Part shown: one piece after another, positions 1 to 6,696 of the stretch
Layout: each line of letters starts with the position of its first letter
How positions within the stretch are numbered: the stretch's first letter is position 1
NCBI GenBank assembly: GCA_000431135.1
Contig: HF987853.1
Span: forward strand, 7,836 to 15,171
Direction: 5' to 3'
Source of the DNA: Clostridium sp. CAG:590
GTDB taxonomy: Bacteria > Bacillota > Clostridia > Lachnospirales > Lachnospiraceae
DNA length: 7,336 bases
The notes under the pieces: model-generated
The model's database searches: none
Seen by the model: the letters and a program-made list of their open reading frames with translations, nothing else
What the model was told of the DNA's origin: nothing
Program-made: the position numbers and the translations under genes

Positions 1-5
1 CATTT

Positions 6-66
6 AGCCATACATTCACTGGGCACTTAGTGAGCAAGCTCCCACGTGCTCAGTGAATGTATGGCT
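6..66. repeat. Long inverted repeat (16-bp perfect arms, extendable to 21 bp)
   Basis: AGCCATACATTCACTG at 6-21 is perfectly complementary to CAGTGAATGTATGGCT at 51-66. Pairing continues inward through 22-26 with 46-50, with one G-T wobble, leaving a 19-nt loop that itself holds the small palindromes GAGC-AA-GCTC (32-41) and CACGTG (43-48). It starts 16 nt beyond the stop codon of the DUF4143 ATPase gene. There is no run of T on either side on either strand, so it is not a standard intrinsic terminator. Its size and self-complementarity suit a dispersed intergenic palindrome or a small non-autonomous mobile element, or an mRNA 3'-end stabilising structure. The structure is seen directly; its class is inferred. 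The window edge is only 5 bp away, so a target-site duplication cannot be assessed. Confidence 0.8.
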
Positions 67-82
67 GCCCGGCTTCGTGCTA

Positions 83-1375
83 TCAAAAGTTCCAAAGGCC
101 ATATAATGGTATGTTGAGGATTCCCTTAGAGAAACCCAATTCGTCTAAGGAAATGCGGATTGCCATATGGTTACGGTATTTGGCATTGAACACTTTCATG
201 CTCTGTGCTTTCCGTCGAATACGCGACTGTACATCTACCGGAACCACCTCTCCGTCATCTTCAAACACAAAATCAACTCTTGCAGTTGCCCCTGAGATCC
301 AAAAATACAGGTTATCAACTGTATGGTTCATCGTCAGTTCTGACAGTACCAGTTGTTCTAACAATGCTCCATTTGCATCTTCCATTGGTTCCTTTGCCGC
401 CTGCACCTGTTTGTAACTGACACCGCACATCACACGCAGCAACCCATGATCTAAATGATACAATTCAAAGGATTTGTCATCCACCTGCAAGGCAAGCGGC
501 GCAATCCCTTCCTTTATCCGGTTAATTTTCCGTACCAGACCTGTATCTACCAGCCAATTTACCGACTTTTCATATTCTCTTGCTCTCGCTTTCTCATCCA
601 CATACTGATACATGAATTTACGGTTATCTTTTTCCATCTGTGCCGGTATGCTTTTCCATATACGATCTACCTTTGCGGCATACGCTTTAGGAACCTCTGC
701 CTCTATATATTCCTGTGTCCGCATCAGAAGTGCTTTTAAGATTGCATCTACCCGATTCAGATCTTTATTCTTCACATAGTCAAGAACAACAATCGGCATT
801 CCTCCGACAATGTAGAAGATCTTCAGATATTCTGTAATCTGTTCTATCACATCTTCACCTACCGGTTCTAACTTCTGATTCTCTATATGTTTACACAGAT
901 CCTGCGCCTTATTTGCAGTAAGAAATTCCTCAAACGTCATCGGATATAAGATGAGCGGATACCACTCCTCCTTATACTCTGCCTCATGAACGATCGTTCC
1001 TACGGTTGAAGAGATCATACACACCGGGAGTTCCGGTTTTTGATGCTTGATACTCATAATTGCTTCGACCGCTTTCGGATATTTCTGTACTTCGTCAAAT
1101 ACAAGTATCGTATTTCCTTCCTCGTATCGCTGGCTGCAAAATAATGATAATGCCGCTAACAATTTATCCGCCTTTACTCTGCTTCCCTGTTTGAACAACA
1201 TCTGGGCATCTTCATCTTTTTCCAAGTTCACATATATAAGATGTTTAAAAAATCCCTGTCCAAAATCAATCATCGTCCAGGTCTTACCCACACCTTTTGC
1301 ACCTTTCAAAACAAGTACCTTATCCTGTGCCTTTTCATACCATTCCATCAGGTCATTCATTATTATCCGGTACAT
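83..1375 (-). CDS. AAA_14/DUF4143-family ATPase
   Basis: This is a 430-residue cytoplasmic P-loop ATPase of the AAA_14 plus DUF4143 type; the family is widespread and its cellular role is not established. The Walker A motif is GAKGVGKT at residues 25-32 and Walker B is ILVFDE at 90-95. A sensor-1-like ISSTVG follows at 121-126 and the family-typical PLILYPMTFEEFL at 140-152. FYIVGGMP (187-194) opens a winged-helix-like middle part. The C-terminal DUF4143 region (about 300-425) holds DHGLLR (309-314), GALLEQLVLSEL (336-347), ARVDF (365-369) and VPVDVQS (378-384). The last two correspond to the family's usual EVDF and PIEVKs, with the usual Lys replaced by Gln383, so nuclease-like chemistry is doubtful. 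The ATG start is supported by AGGAGG at 1383-1388, 7 nt upstream. The gene begins 14 nt after the MocR-type regulator stops and is probably translated from the same mRNA. Length is normal for the family and there is no transmembrane segment or signal peptide. I see no intrinsic terminator after it. Confidence 0.9.
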   Translation of the reverse strand: MYRIIMNDLMEWYEKAQDKVLVLKGAKGVGKTWTMIDFGQGFFKHLIYVNLEKDEDAQMLFKQGSRVKADKLLAALSLFCSQRYEEGNTILVFDEVQKYPKAVEAIMSIKHQKPELPVCMISSTVGTIVHEAEYKEEWYPLILYPMTFEEFLTANKAQDLCKHIENQKLEPVGEDVIEQITEYLKIFYIVGGMPIVVLDYVKNKDLNRVDAILKALLMRTQEYIEAEVPKAYAAKVDRIWKSIPAQMEKDNRKFMYQYVDEKARAREYEKSVNWLVDTGLVRKINRIKEGIAPLALQVDDKSFELYHLDHGLLRVMCGVSYKQVQAAKEPMEDANGALLEQLVLSELTMNHTVDNLYFWISGATARVDFVFEDDGEVVPVDVQSRIRRKAQSMKVFNAKYRNHMAIRISLDELGFSKGILNIPLYGLWNF

Positions 1376-1382
1376 ATCAAGC

Positions 1383-1388
1383 CCTCCT
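1383..1388 (-). promoter_or_regulatory. Ribosome binding site of the DUF4143 ATPase gene
   Basis: A perfect AGGAGG lies 7 nt before the ATG at 1375 and immediately precedes the end of the upstream reading frame (stop at 1390-1392). This near-overlap fixes the ATPase start and suggests coupled translation of the two genes. Confidence 0.85.
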
Positions 1389-1389
1389 G

Positions 1390-2844
1390 TTATCCTTTCT
1401 GTCTATTCATCCACGCTCTTTTTAAACGTGCAACTCCATCCACAATCTCTTCCTCTTTCAGTCTTGCAAACCCGATCAAAATAGTGGGAACTCTTTCTTC
1501 TTCCCGAATATAATAATCTGCAAGTGCATACACCTTTACCTGTTCCTGTGCGGCCTCCTCCACAAGCTGCCGCTCCACCTCTGCCGCATGCACCGTCTTT
1601 TCACCAAATGCAAGAAGTAAATGTAATCCTGCACTCTCCCCTTCTATCTTTACGTCCAATCCTGCATTTTTCAACTCCTGCAAAATACATTCATGTTTCA
1701 TGCGATACACCTTTCTCATCCGGTTCAAATGCCGTTCAAAATGTCCCTGCAAAAAGAACCGGCTGATAACCCACTGATCAATCCGGGATACCGTCGAAAA
1801 ATAGAACCCTGCTGTTTTGTGATAACGTTCCATCCATTCCTGCGGTAACACCATGTAACTTAACCGGATCGCAGGTGCAATGACTTTCGATAGTGTACCG
1901 ATATAGATAACTTTTCCAAAAGGATCCTGACTTTGCAATGCCGGAATCGGTTTGCCTGCATAACGGAATTCACTGTCATAATCGTCCTCAATAATGTATC
2001 GATTTTCCTTTGCAGCCGCCCAGGCTAACAACTGCCGTTTCCGGTTTGCCGACATAACCGTTCCCCGCGGAAACTGATGAGACGGTGTAACATATGCCAC
2101 ATTTGCATCCGTCTTCCGCAATTCATCAATATTCATTCCCTGATCGTCCACCGATACCGGAACAATAACATACCCCATACTTTGAAAAATCGTGTATGCC
2201 TGCTTATACGTTGGATTCTCCATGGCGACCACATTATGCTCATCCATGATACGGCTGAGTAACAACAGCATGTAATCGCTCCCTGCACCGATTATGATCT
2301 GTGACACATCACACTGCACCCCTCTTGCCTGATGCAGATACGTCTGAACCGCCCGCCGCAGTTCAAGATCTCCCTGATGGGCACCTGCCAAGAAAAGTTC
2401 CTTATTATCATCAATCAGACATTCCTTCGTTAATTTCCGCCATTTACTATACGGAAAATAATCCATGTCCACACCACTTAAGGAAAAATCAACGATATAT
2501 TCCGACTTCTGCCGCTGCAAGTCCGTTTGTTGTTCCGTCCTGTCAATCGGTACTTCTATATGGTCTTTTCTCTCCCTATACAATCCATCATCATATAAGT
2601 TCTCTAACGCACAGACATAATATCCCTTTTTGGGGATGGATTCCATATATCCTTCCGAGATAAGCTGGCCATACGCCATATCGATCGTGTTACGACTCAC
2701 TTCCAGATAATTCGCCAGTCCTCTGCTCGAAGGAAGTCTGGTTCCGCAAGCAATTCCTCCATTCCGGATCTCTTCTCTGATATATGTGTATATCTGCTCA
2801 TAAATAGGCACTTTACTTGCCGTGTCGATCATTACTGTAATCAT
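1390..2844 (-). CDS. MocR/PdxR-family PLP-dependent transcriptional regulator
   Basis: A 484-residue fusion of an N-terminal GntR-type winged helix and a fold-type I aminotransferase-like domain, as in GabR, PdxR and other MocR regulators. These bind DNA as dimers and sense vitamin B6 or amino compounds through pyridoxal phosphate. Numbering from the ATG at 2844: the winged helix spans about 12-78, with VPIYEQIY (12-19), LPSSRGLANYLEVSRNTI (37-54) and GYYV near 74-77. A linker follows, then the PLP domain from about 118. Cofactor residues are present: VTPSHQFPRG (252-261), the EDDYD motif with Asp287 and Tyr289, and GTLSK with Schiff-base Lys320 (compare GabR Asp279, Tyr281, Lys312, same spacing). 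The cofactor site therefore looks intact. A longer frame opens with GTG at 2872-2874, but that codon lies inside a 10-bp inverted repeat and a possible promoter -10. I prefer the ATG at 2842-2844 although its Shine-Dalgarno (AGAGAG) is weak; the ATG at 2830-2832 is also possible. The target is unknown: the adjacent gene is an ATPase rather than a B6 synthesis or amino-acid gene, so I give no symbol. Confidence 0.9.
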   Translation of the reverse strand: MITVMIDTASKVPIYEQIYTYIREEIRNGGIACGTRLPSSRGLANYLEVSRNTIDMAYGQLISEGYMESIPKKGYYVCALENLYDDGLYRERKDHIEVPIDRTEQQTDLQRQKSEYIVDFSLSGVDMDYFPYSKWRKLTKECLIDDNKELFLAGAHQGDLELRRAVQTYLHQARGVQCDVSQIIIGAGSDYMLLLLSRIMDEHNVVAMENPTYKQAYTIFQSMGYVIVPVSVDDQGMNIDELRKTDANVAYVTPSHQFPRGTVMSANRKRQLLAWAAAKENRYIIEDDYDSEFRYAGKPIPALQSQDPFGKVIYIGTLSKVIAPAIRLSYMVLPQEWMERYHKTAGFYFSTVSRIDQWVISRFFLQGHFERHLNRMRKVYRMKHECILQELKNAGLDVKIEGESAGLHLLLAFGEKTVHAAEVERQLVEEAAQEQVKVYALADYYIREEERVPTILIGFARLKEEEIVDGVARLKRAWMNRQKG

Positions 2845-2861
2845 CTTATCTCTCTGCCAAA

Positions 2862-2892
2862 GAAAGAGGGGCACATACTACACCCCTCTTTC
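2862..2892 (-). terminator. 10-bp inverted repeat after the TPR gene: terminator and/or operator
   Basis: GAAAGAGGGG at 2862-2871 is the exact reverse complement of CCCCTCTTTC at 2883-2892, with an 11-nt loop. Read on the minus strand it lies 27 nt past the stop of the TPR protein gene and runs into TTTCTTTGG, so it could act as a weak intrinsic terminator. The T-run is short and interrupted. Its arms are about 21 bp centre to centre and straddle a possible promoter of the MocR-type gene, so an operator role is an equally reasonable reading. The repeat is observed directly; which role it has is inference. Confidence 0.5.
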
Positions 2893-2904
2893 ACTCCTTG
2901 TCAC
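2875..2904 (-). promoter_or_regulatory. Possible promoter of the MocR-ATPase unit
   Basis: On the minus strand, GTGACA (2899-2904, one mismatch to TTGACA) is separated by 18 nt from TAGTAT (2875-2880, two mismatches to TATAAT). A start point would fall near 2868, about 25 nt before the ATG at 2844 and downstream of the alternative GTG at 2874. The -10 lies in the loop of the 2862-2892 inverted repeat, a usual position for autoregulation. The match is moderate and there is no expression evidence. Confidence 0.35.
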
Positions 2905-2918
2905 ATCATTTATCTATC

Positions 2919-5675
2919 CTATACAAACACCAGTCCATCATCTTCATCCTCTTTACTGATAGAAAGCATACTGTTGTCACTCGTTCCTGACATAAGAAGT
3001 GTAAGACCGATATGCTTATTAGCCTTATCTCCTGTTGCCACATAAATCTCACCGGACTCAACCAATGTAAGCGCAATGTCCAATGCCTGCTCTTTGAATC
3101 GCATCAATTCCCGTCGATCGATCGAACTTAATTTGAACAAATACTGGTTCTTAGAACTGATCAGCAAAATGCTGTATTTATTATTGCCCGCTTTCCGTGT
3201 CAACATACCGGAACCAACCATTCTGGAATTGGCAACCAGTATCTCGGCATTCTCCTCACCGGCATACTCCTTATAAATGAGATTAAATACTTTGTTATAT
3301 TCTTCTTCAGAATCTACGCGTACCGGCATCTCTGCTACCGCAAATTCCACTGCTGAATCCGCAAAACGAATGGTTCCGCCTTCATCATTGATCACAGCTG
3401 TACAACTTTTTGGTACCTGTAAGCGGAAGAATTTGTTCTGAATTACCTTAGAAGAACTATTCTCCACTGGGTTCAATAATTCTTTGAACTTCTCTTCAAT
3501 TAAATGCATCGAACTCAAAGCATCTACATCTCCGGCCTTTACAACCTCTTTTAATCCTTCATACAGATTCCGGATAGAATCATCTAATACATCTACACTC
3601 TCTAACACCTTCTTAACTGCAGGAATAGAACCTTTTGCCGCAACATCATAGTATAACTTCAAACGTTCTTCCGGTGTTACTCCCTGAGATATCTTATGCT
3701 CAATAACCTGATACAGATATTCCTTGCTGAAATCCCGATATCCAGCTTCATAGGCTTTGTAGAAATAATCCAGGCTCTTGACCGGTCCATTATAGCCTTC
3801 TTCTTTTTCCCTGACCTGACAGTATGCACCATATTCATAAGCTGCCTGAACACTGCCTAATTCAATTGCCTTCAGGAATGCCTGCTCAATCTCCTCATCA
3901 TCGGCAAGATAAAATACCTGCTCTTTCTTATTCATTGCTACCTTAAACGCAGTATCTGCAATGCCTTCCTGAACTGCACGTTCCCATTTGTCAATGGTTG
4001 CCTGTAATTCATCCGGTGCCCCAAGACTCTCAATATCACGAATATATGGCTCTGCTTCAAAAATTCCATTCTCTAAGGCTCTCTTCAGATATTCTAATGC
4101 CTTCTTGCCGTCACGCTTACCGTCAGCTGTTAATCCATAATAGTAAAAACGTCCAAGATAGAATGGAACTCTCTTATGATTCAAACGGTCTGCGTTCTCA
4201 TACCATTTCTTCGCTTCTGCATATTCTTTCAGTTGCTGGTCATAAATTGTACCGATCAAAAATGCGAGATCCGGATCCTTATTCGACTCAAACAATTCCT
4301 TTGCATAACTGATTGTCTTAGAAATATCACGATATGGACTATCTTCATCAAAATACAATTCGATCAACAGATAACTTGCTTTTGTACTGCCATGCTGTAA
4401 AGCGATCAGTGCATTATTCATCGCTTTGTCATAGTCCTCCATATTATAATAGTAAAGTGCTTCATTATAATATTGAATCTCTGTACGGTTTGCGCTCTTA
4501 TTACTCAATAATGTCGGGATTACAAATGCAAATGAATTTGCCACCTCAAAAATAATCTCATTATACTGTTCCATAATATCCATTGTGGAACATACAAAAC
4601 GCAGGCACGCCCACCGGTTCTTCTGTTTGAACACAAATGATACAATACCTTTATCGAAATCCTTATGATAAAAACGGGCAGAAATACCATTTGCATACTC
4701 TGTAATATACGGTGTAATATTCAGATCACAATCATATGCCTCATTCTGATAATACAAATAATCATCAATCTTACGCTCAGATTCCTTCGGAACAGTTGTG
4801 TATGTTACATATATTGCAAAATCCGTATAAGTATGACTCGGTGCATAATATTCTTCATCCGTCTCTACATCAATACTTTTTACCCAGTCTTTCGGAAGCT
4901 TGTGAATATACCCTTCTACCTGATCATGCACGTATGTATACTGGTACTGTAACTTTGTTGCATCATTCGGCTTATAATGGAATTCCACTCCCCTTGCCTT
5001 CCTGCGTTCTGAAATCTGTGAATAGATCTTATCCTTTTCTTCAAACTCTATACTATCTGCATGGGTTGCGTTATATTCAATCCGTTCTACTGCAGCCTTT
5101 GCCTTGTCATCCCCCTTGTCAGCCAGTTTCTGATACCATGATTTGGCTTTTTCTATATCAGCCGGGATGATAAAATCACTTTTTTGTCCGTTCTCATCAA
5201 TCCGGTTCAATCCCTTTTCATAAATATCACCTAAACGCATAAATGCCTGATTGACATTGTAAGAAGCCGCCTTTTCCAAATAACTGATCGCCTTCGAAAA
5301 ATTCTGGACATCTAACATTAACAAGCCAAGCTTATATAACAAATTCCCATCTTCAACCAGTTTGATGTATCTCTCATAATATTTCGCAGCCAGTTCCCGG
5401 TCTACCTTTGCCTTAATATTCTGATATTTACCGGTCTCATACACTTCACCCAGAATCTTAAGTGCCTCGCAGCCATACTGCTGATACTGCACTTCCATCA
5501 TGCCGATATCCGCAATCTGATTCAATGCCTTGATCGCTTCTTCCGAAATACCATGCTCGATTAATTCTTTTGCTTTGTTATACTGTTTCTCTACGTTATT
5601 CGTCTGCTCCACTTCCGGTGCAGCAGTCTTCCTCATAAAAGGAATCTTATTCAGAAAATTAGTAAAACGCCCCAT
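2919..5675 (-). CDS. Large Sel1/TPR-repeat protein with two beta-rich domains
   Basis: I do not recognise a named gene. This 918-residue protein has no signal peptide or membrane segment and is probably cytoplasmic. Numbering from the ATG at 5675, a short basic start (residues 1-20) leads into Sel1/TPR-like helical repeats (about 27-200), for example AKSWYQKLADKGDDKAKAAV at 177-196. A beta-rich domain follows (about 252-387), then a second helical-repeat block (about 397-735, with units such as AKKWYENADRLNHK at 488-501 and KALEYLKRALENG at 525-537), then a second beta-rich domain (about 747-875). A short tail ends in the acidic stretch KEDEDDGLVFV. The two beta domains look homologous and recall PsbP/MOG1/DUF1795-type folds. 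Such repeats usually scaffold protein-protein contacts. The frame can be extended three codons to a GTG at 5684, but AGGTGA (5681-5686) sits 5 nt before the ATG at 5673-5675, which I prefer. It has its own promoter and leader and is bounded by terminator-like structures, so it is probably monocistronic. Confidence 0.88.
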   Translation of the reverse strand: MGRFTNFLNKIPFMRKTAAPEVEQTNNVEKQYNKAKELIEHGISEEAIKALNQIADIGMMEVQYQQYGCEALKILGEVYETGKYQNIKAKVDRELAAKYYERYIKLVEDGNLLYKLGLLMLDVQNFSKAISYLEKAASYNVNQAFMRLGDIYEKGLNRIDENGQKSDFIIPADIEKAKSWYQKLADKGDDKAKAAVERIEYNATHADSIEFEEKDKIYSQISERRKARGVEFHYKPNDATKLQYQYTYVHDQVEGYIHKLPKDWVKSIDVETDEEYYAPSHTYTDFAIYVTYTTVPKESERKIDDYLYYQNEAYDCDLNITPYITEYANGISARFYHKDFDKGIVSFVFKQKNRWACLRFVCSTMDIMEQYNEIIFEVANSFAFVIPTLLSNKSANRTEIQYYNEALYYYNMEDYDKAMNNALIALQHGSTKASYLLIELYFDEDSPYRDISKTISYAKELFESNKDPDLAFLIGTIYDQQLKEYAEAKKWYENADRLNHKRVPFYLGRFYYYGLTADGKRDGKKALEYLKRALENGIFEAEPYIRDIESLGAPDELQATIDKWERAVQEGIADTAFKVAMNKKEQVFYLADDEEIEQAFLKAIELGSVQAAYEYGAYCQVREKEEGYNGPVKSLDYFYKAYEAGYRDFSKEYLYQVIEHKISQGVTPEERLKLYYDVAAKGSIPAVKKVLESVDVLDDSIRNLYEGLKEVVKAGDVDALSSMHLIEEKFKELLNPVENSSSKVIQNKFFRLQVPKSCTAVINDEGGTIRFADSAVEFAVAEMPVRVDSEEEYNKVFNLIYKEYAGEENAEILVANSRMVGSGMLTRKAGNNKYSILLISSKNQYLFKLSSIDRRELMRFKEQALDIALTLVESGEIYVATGDKANKHIGLTLLMSGTSDNSMLSISKEDEDDGLVFV

Positions 5676-5782
5676 TCTCTTCACCTACTTCTTCTATATT
5701 CTTAAATGGTTACCCCATCAGATACGGTCCACACGGCAAATGAAACCGCAGCCACTCCATCGGCCTAGACCAAATTACAATT
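5676..5782 (-). other. 5' leader of the TPR gene with a GC-richer block and possible short ORF
   Basis: The stretch between the predicted start point (about 5782) and the TPR gene contains a block (about 5706-5771) visibly richer in G+C than the AT-rich sequence around it. On the minus strand it has a 16-codon ORF, ATG at 5758-5760 to TAA at 5710-5712, encoding MEWLRFHLPCGPYLMG, without a convincing Shine-Dalgarno. On the plus strand the same block is open from ATG 5706 to TAG 5768 (20 codons). Small hairpins are possible: AUGG/CCAU (5706-5709 with 5715-5718), and CGG/CCG flanked by wobble pairs (5732-5750). I match it to no riboswitch class I know. It could be a regulatory RNA, an upstream peptide or an interspersed repeat. 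Confidence 0.35.
5681..5686 (-). promoter_or_regulatory. Ribosome binding site deciding the TPR gene start
   Basis: AGGTGA, complementary to the 3' end of 16S rRNA, stands 5 nt before the ATG at 5673-5675. It overlaps the GTG that would give a three-residue longer protein, which argues for the ATG. Confidence 0.6.
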
Positions 5783-5788
5783 AGTTTT

Positions 5789-5817
5789 ATTTTATCATAC
5801 TGTATATTAAAGGGCAA
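5789..5817 (-). promoter_or_regulatory. Sigma-A-type extended -10 promoter of the TPR gene
   Basis: On the minus strand, TTGCCC (5812-5817) and TAAAAT (5789-5794, five of six to TATAAT) are 17 nt apart. TGA directly precedes the -10, giving an extended -10 element. It lies 31 bp past the upstream terminator and about 107 nt before the TPR start codon, in an otherwise empty AT-rich stretch. No other candidate in the gap is as good. Confidence 0.65.
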
Positions 5818-5840
5818 GCAAAGAAAGACTACAATCTTTA

Positions 5841-5883
5841 CAAAAAATAAGAACGTCAAAGACAATCCTCTTTGACGTTCTTA
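5841..5883 (-). terminator. Strong rho-independent terminator of the FliD-like gene
   Basis: Positions 5848-5862 pair perfectly with 5869-5883 (15-bp stem, core AAGAACGTCAAAGA, loop of 6 nt). On the minus strand the stem is followed by ATTTTTTG (5841-5848). It lies 34 nt past the stop codon of the FliD-like gene. The plus-strand side has no comparable T-run, so it terminates minus-strand transcripts. Confidence 0.93.
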
Positions 5884-5916
5884 ACAAAATGTTTCTTCTC
5901 TTGTAAAATTATATTA

Positions 5917-6681
5917 TTACAGTAAACGATCCAATATATTACCCGTGGAATAATTACCCAGTGTTCCTGCTGCCGTGTAAGAATTCTGATTACCAAATGA
6001 GTTGTTCACACTCTGGTATGTCTTCGATGCAGCAGCCTGAATCTGACCGCCATAGGAATCCTTGCCACTGAACAGGCTCTGAACAGTAGACATGTCTGCT
6101 TTTTTAAATGTTTCCTCATCAATACTCAAAGTGTTATCTGCACCGACCTTAATACCAATCTTACCAAGCAATCCGCTATTAACGGATGTATTCTGCACCA
6201 TTTTCACTGCCTGCCGAAGTACGGAATTATCTGTGCTGTTACCTGCCTTTTTGATATACTTATTATAAGATTCAACCAATCCATTGACCGCTTTGTAAAT
6301 CTTATCTGTATCGTACTCCTTGCCGGTTACTCCGGTTGTCTCATCCTTTGTCTCCACCTTGTTAAATACAGAATCTTTTCCTTTTTGCATCAATGTGTTT
6401 GCTGCCTTATTCAGATCTTCTGCATATGATTTAATATTCATTCTCTGGTCTGTTGTGTCATTATCGGAAGCCAGATCCTGTGTAGCCTTTTTGGTGTTTC
6501 CATACTTCGCATAATAAGCCTTAATCAATTTGCTGTAAGAGCCTCTTGTAATTGAAGAATACTCCGCAAGATCAATTCCTAGCATATTGCCACCGGCTGT
6601 ATTGGTTCTTGTACTGCTTCCAAACAAATAGGATACGTTATTCGTATTCATGTTACCCCAGATACCATTCATCCCTGACAT
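5917..6681 (-). CDS. Small FliD C-terminal-like flagellar cap/axial-related protein
   Basis: A 254-residue protein resembling the C-terminal region of FliD (hook-associated protein 2, the filament cap). The signature, numbered from the ATG at 6681, is IYKAVNGLVESYNKYI (128-143), GLLGKIGIKVGADNTLSIDE (170-189) and TVQSLFSG (199-206), then a helical AAASKTYQSVNN stretch (216-227). This mirrors FliD's 'vnafVeaYN', 'LsdiGi.vd.dGtLslD' and 'v..LFsg'. The N-terminal part is unlike FliD: NNVSYLFGS (14-22) and RGSYSKLIKAYYAKYG (46-61), a motif I associate with uncharacterised Lachnospiraceae proteins. There is no Cys, Pro or His, and it is rich in Asn, Ser, Thr and Gly, as in secreted axial proteins. 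No Sec signal or transmembrane segment is visible. The frame extends 12 codons to an ATG at 6717, but AAAGGAG (6690-6696), 8 nt before the ATG at 6679-6681, picks the shorter form. A sigma-D-like promoter lies upstream and a strong terminator downstream. A role in flagellar filament capping or surface assembly is inference; full-length FliD is usually much longer. Confidence 0.8.
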   Translation of the reverse strand: MSGMNGIWGNMNTNNVSYLFGSSTRTNTAGGNMLGIDLAEYSSITRGSYSKLIKAYYAKYGNTKKATQDLASDNDTTDQRMNIKSYAEDLNKAANTLMQKGKDSVFNKVETKDETTGVTGKEYDTDKIYKAVNGLVESYNKYIKKAGNSTDNSVLRQAVKMVQNTSVNSGLLGKIGIKVGADNTLSIDEETFKKADMSTVQSLFSGKDSYGGQIQAAASKTYQSVNNSFGNQNSYTAAGTLGNYSTGNILDRLL

Positions 6682-6689
6682 TATCACCA

Positions 6690-6696
6690 CTCCTTT
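6690..6696 (-). promoter_or_regulatory. Ribosome binding site deciding the FliD-like gene start
   Basis: AAAGGAG lies 8 nt before the ATG at 6679-6681. It falls inside the longer frame beginning at 6717, whose ATG has no comparable site. Confidence 0.8.

Noticed and set aside
6..66. Intrinsic terminator of the DUF4143 ATPase gene
   Set aside because: The stem is long, but the minus-strand sequence after it is AAATG with no T-run, so it does not meet the usual criteria.
2842..2874. GTG at 2872-2874 as the start of the MocR-type regulator
   Set aside because: It would add 10 residues not typical of the family and sits in the loop of an inverted repeat and at or upstream of the likely transcript start; kept only as an alternative.
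1..2904. A toxin-antitoxin or phage-defence system formed by the ATPase and regulator
   Set aside because: Neither protein carries toxin, nuclease or antitoxin signatures that I can point to; the regulator is a standard MocR protein and the DUF4143 catalytic-like Lys is absent.
5706..5782. Fluoride (crcB) riboswitch in the TPR gene leader
   Set aside because: GGCC-GATGGAGT-GGCT and a later CTGATG superficially recall the crcB motif, but the required pseudoknot partner after CTGATG and the internal AACYGC stretch are missing, and the downstream gene is not a fluoride-related gene.
57..5784. Many plus-strand open frames of 60-145 codons
   Set aside because: They lie opposite well-supported minus-strand genes, show no family motifs and are rich in residues expected from antisense reading; I treat them as shadows.
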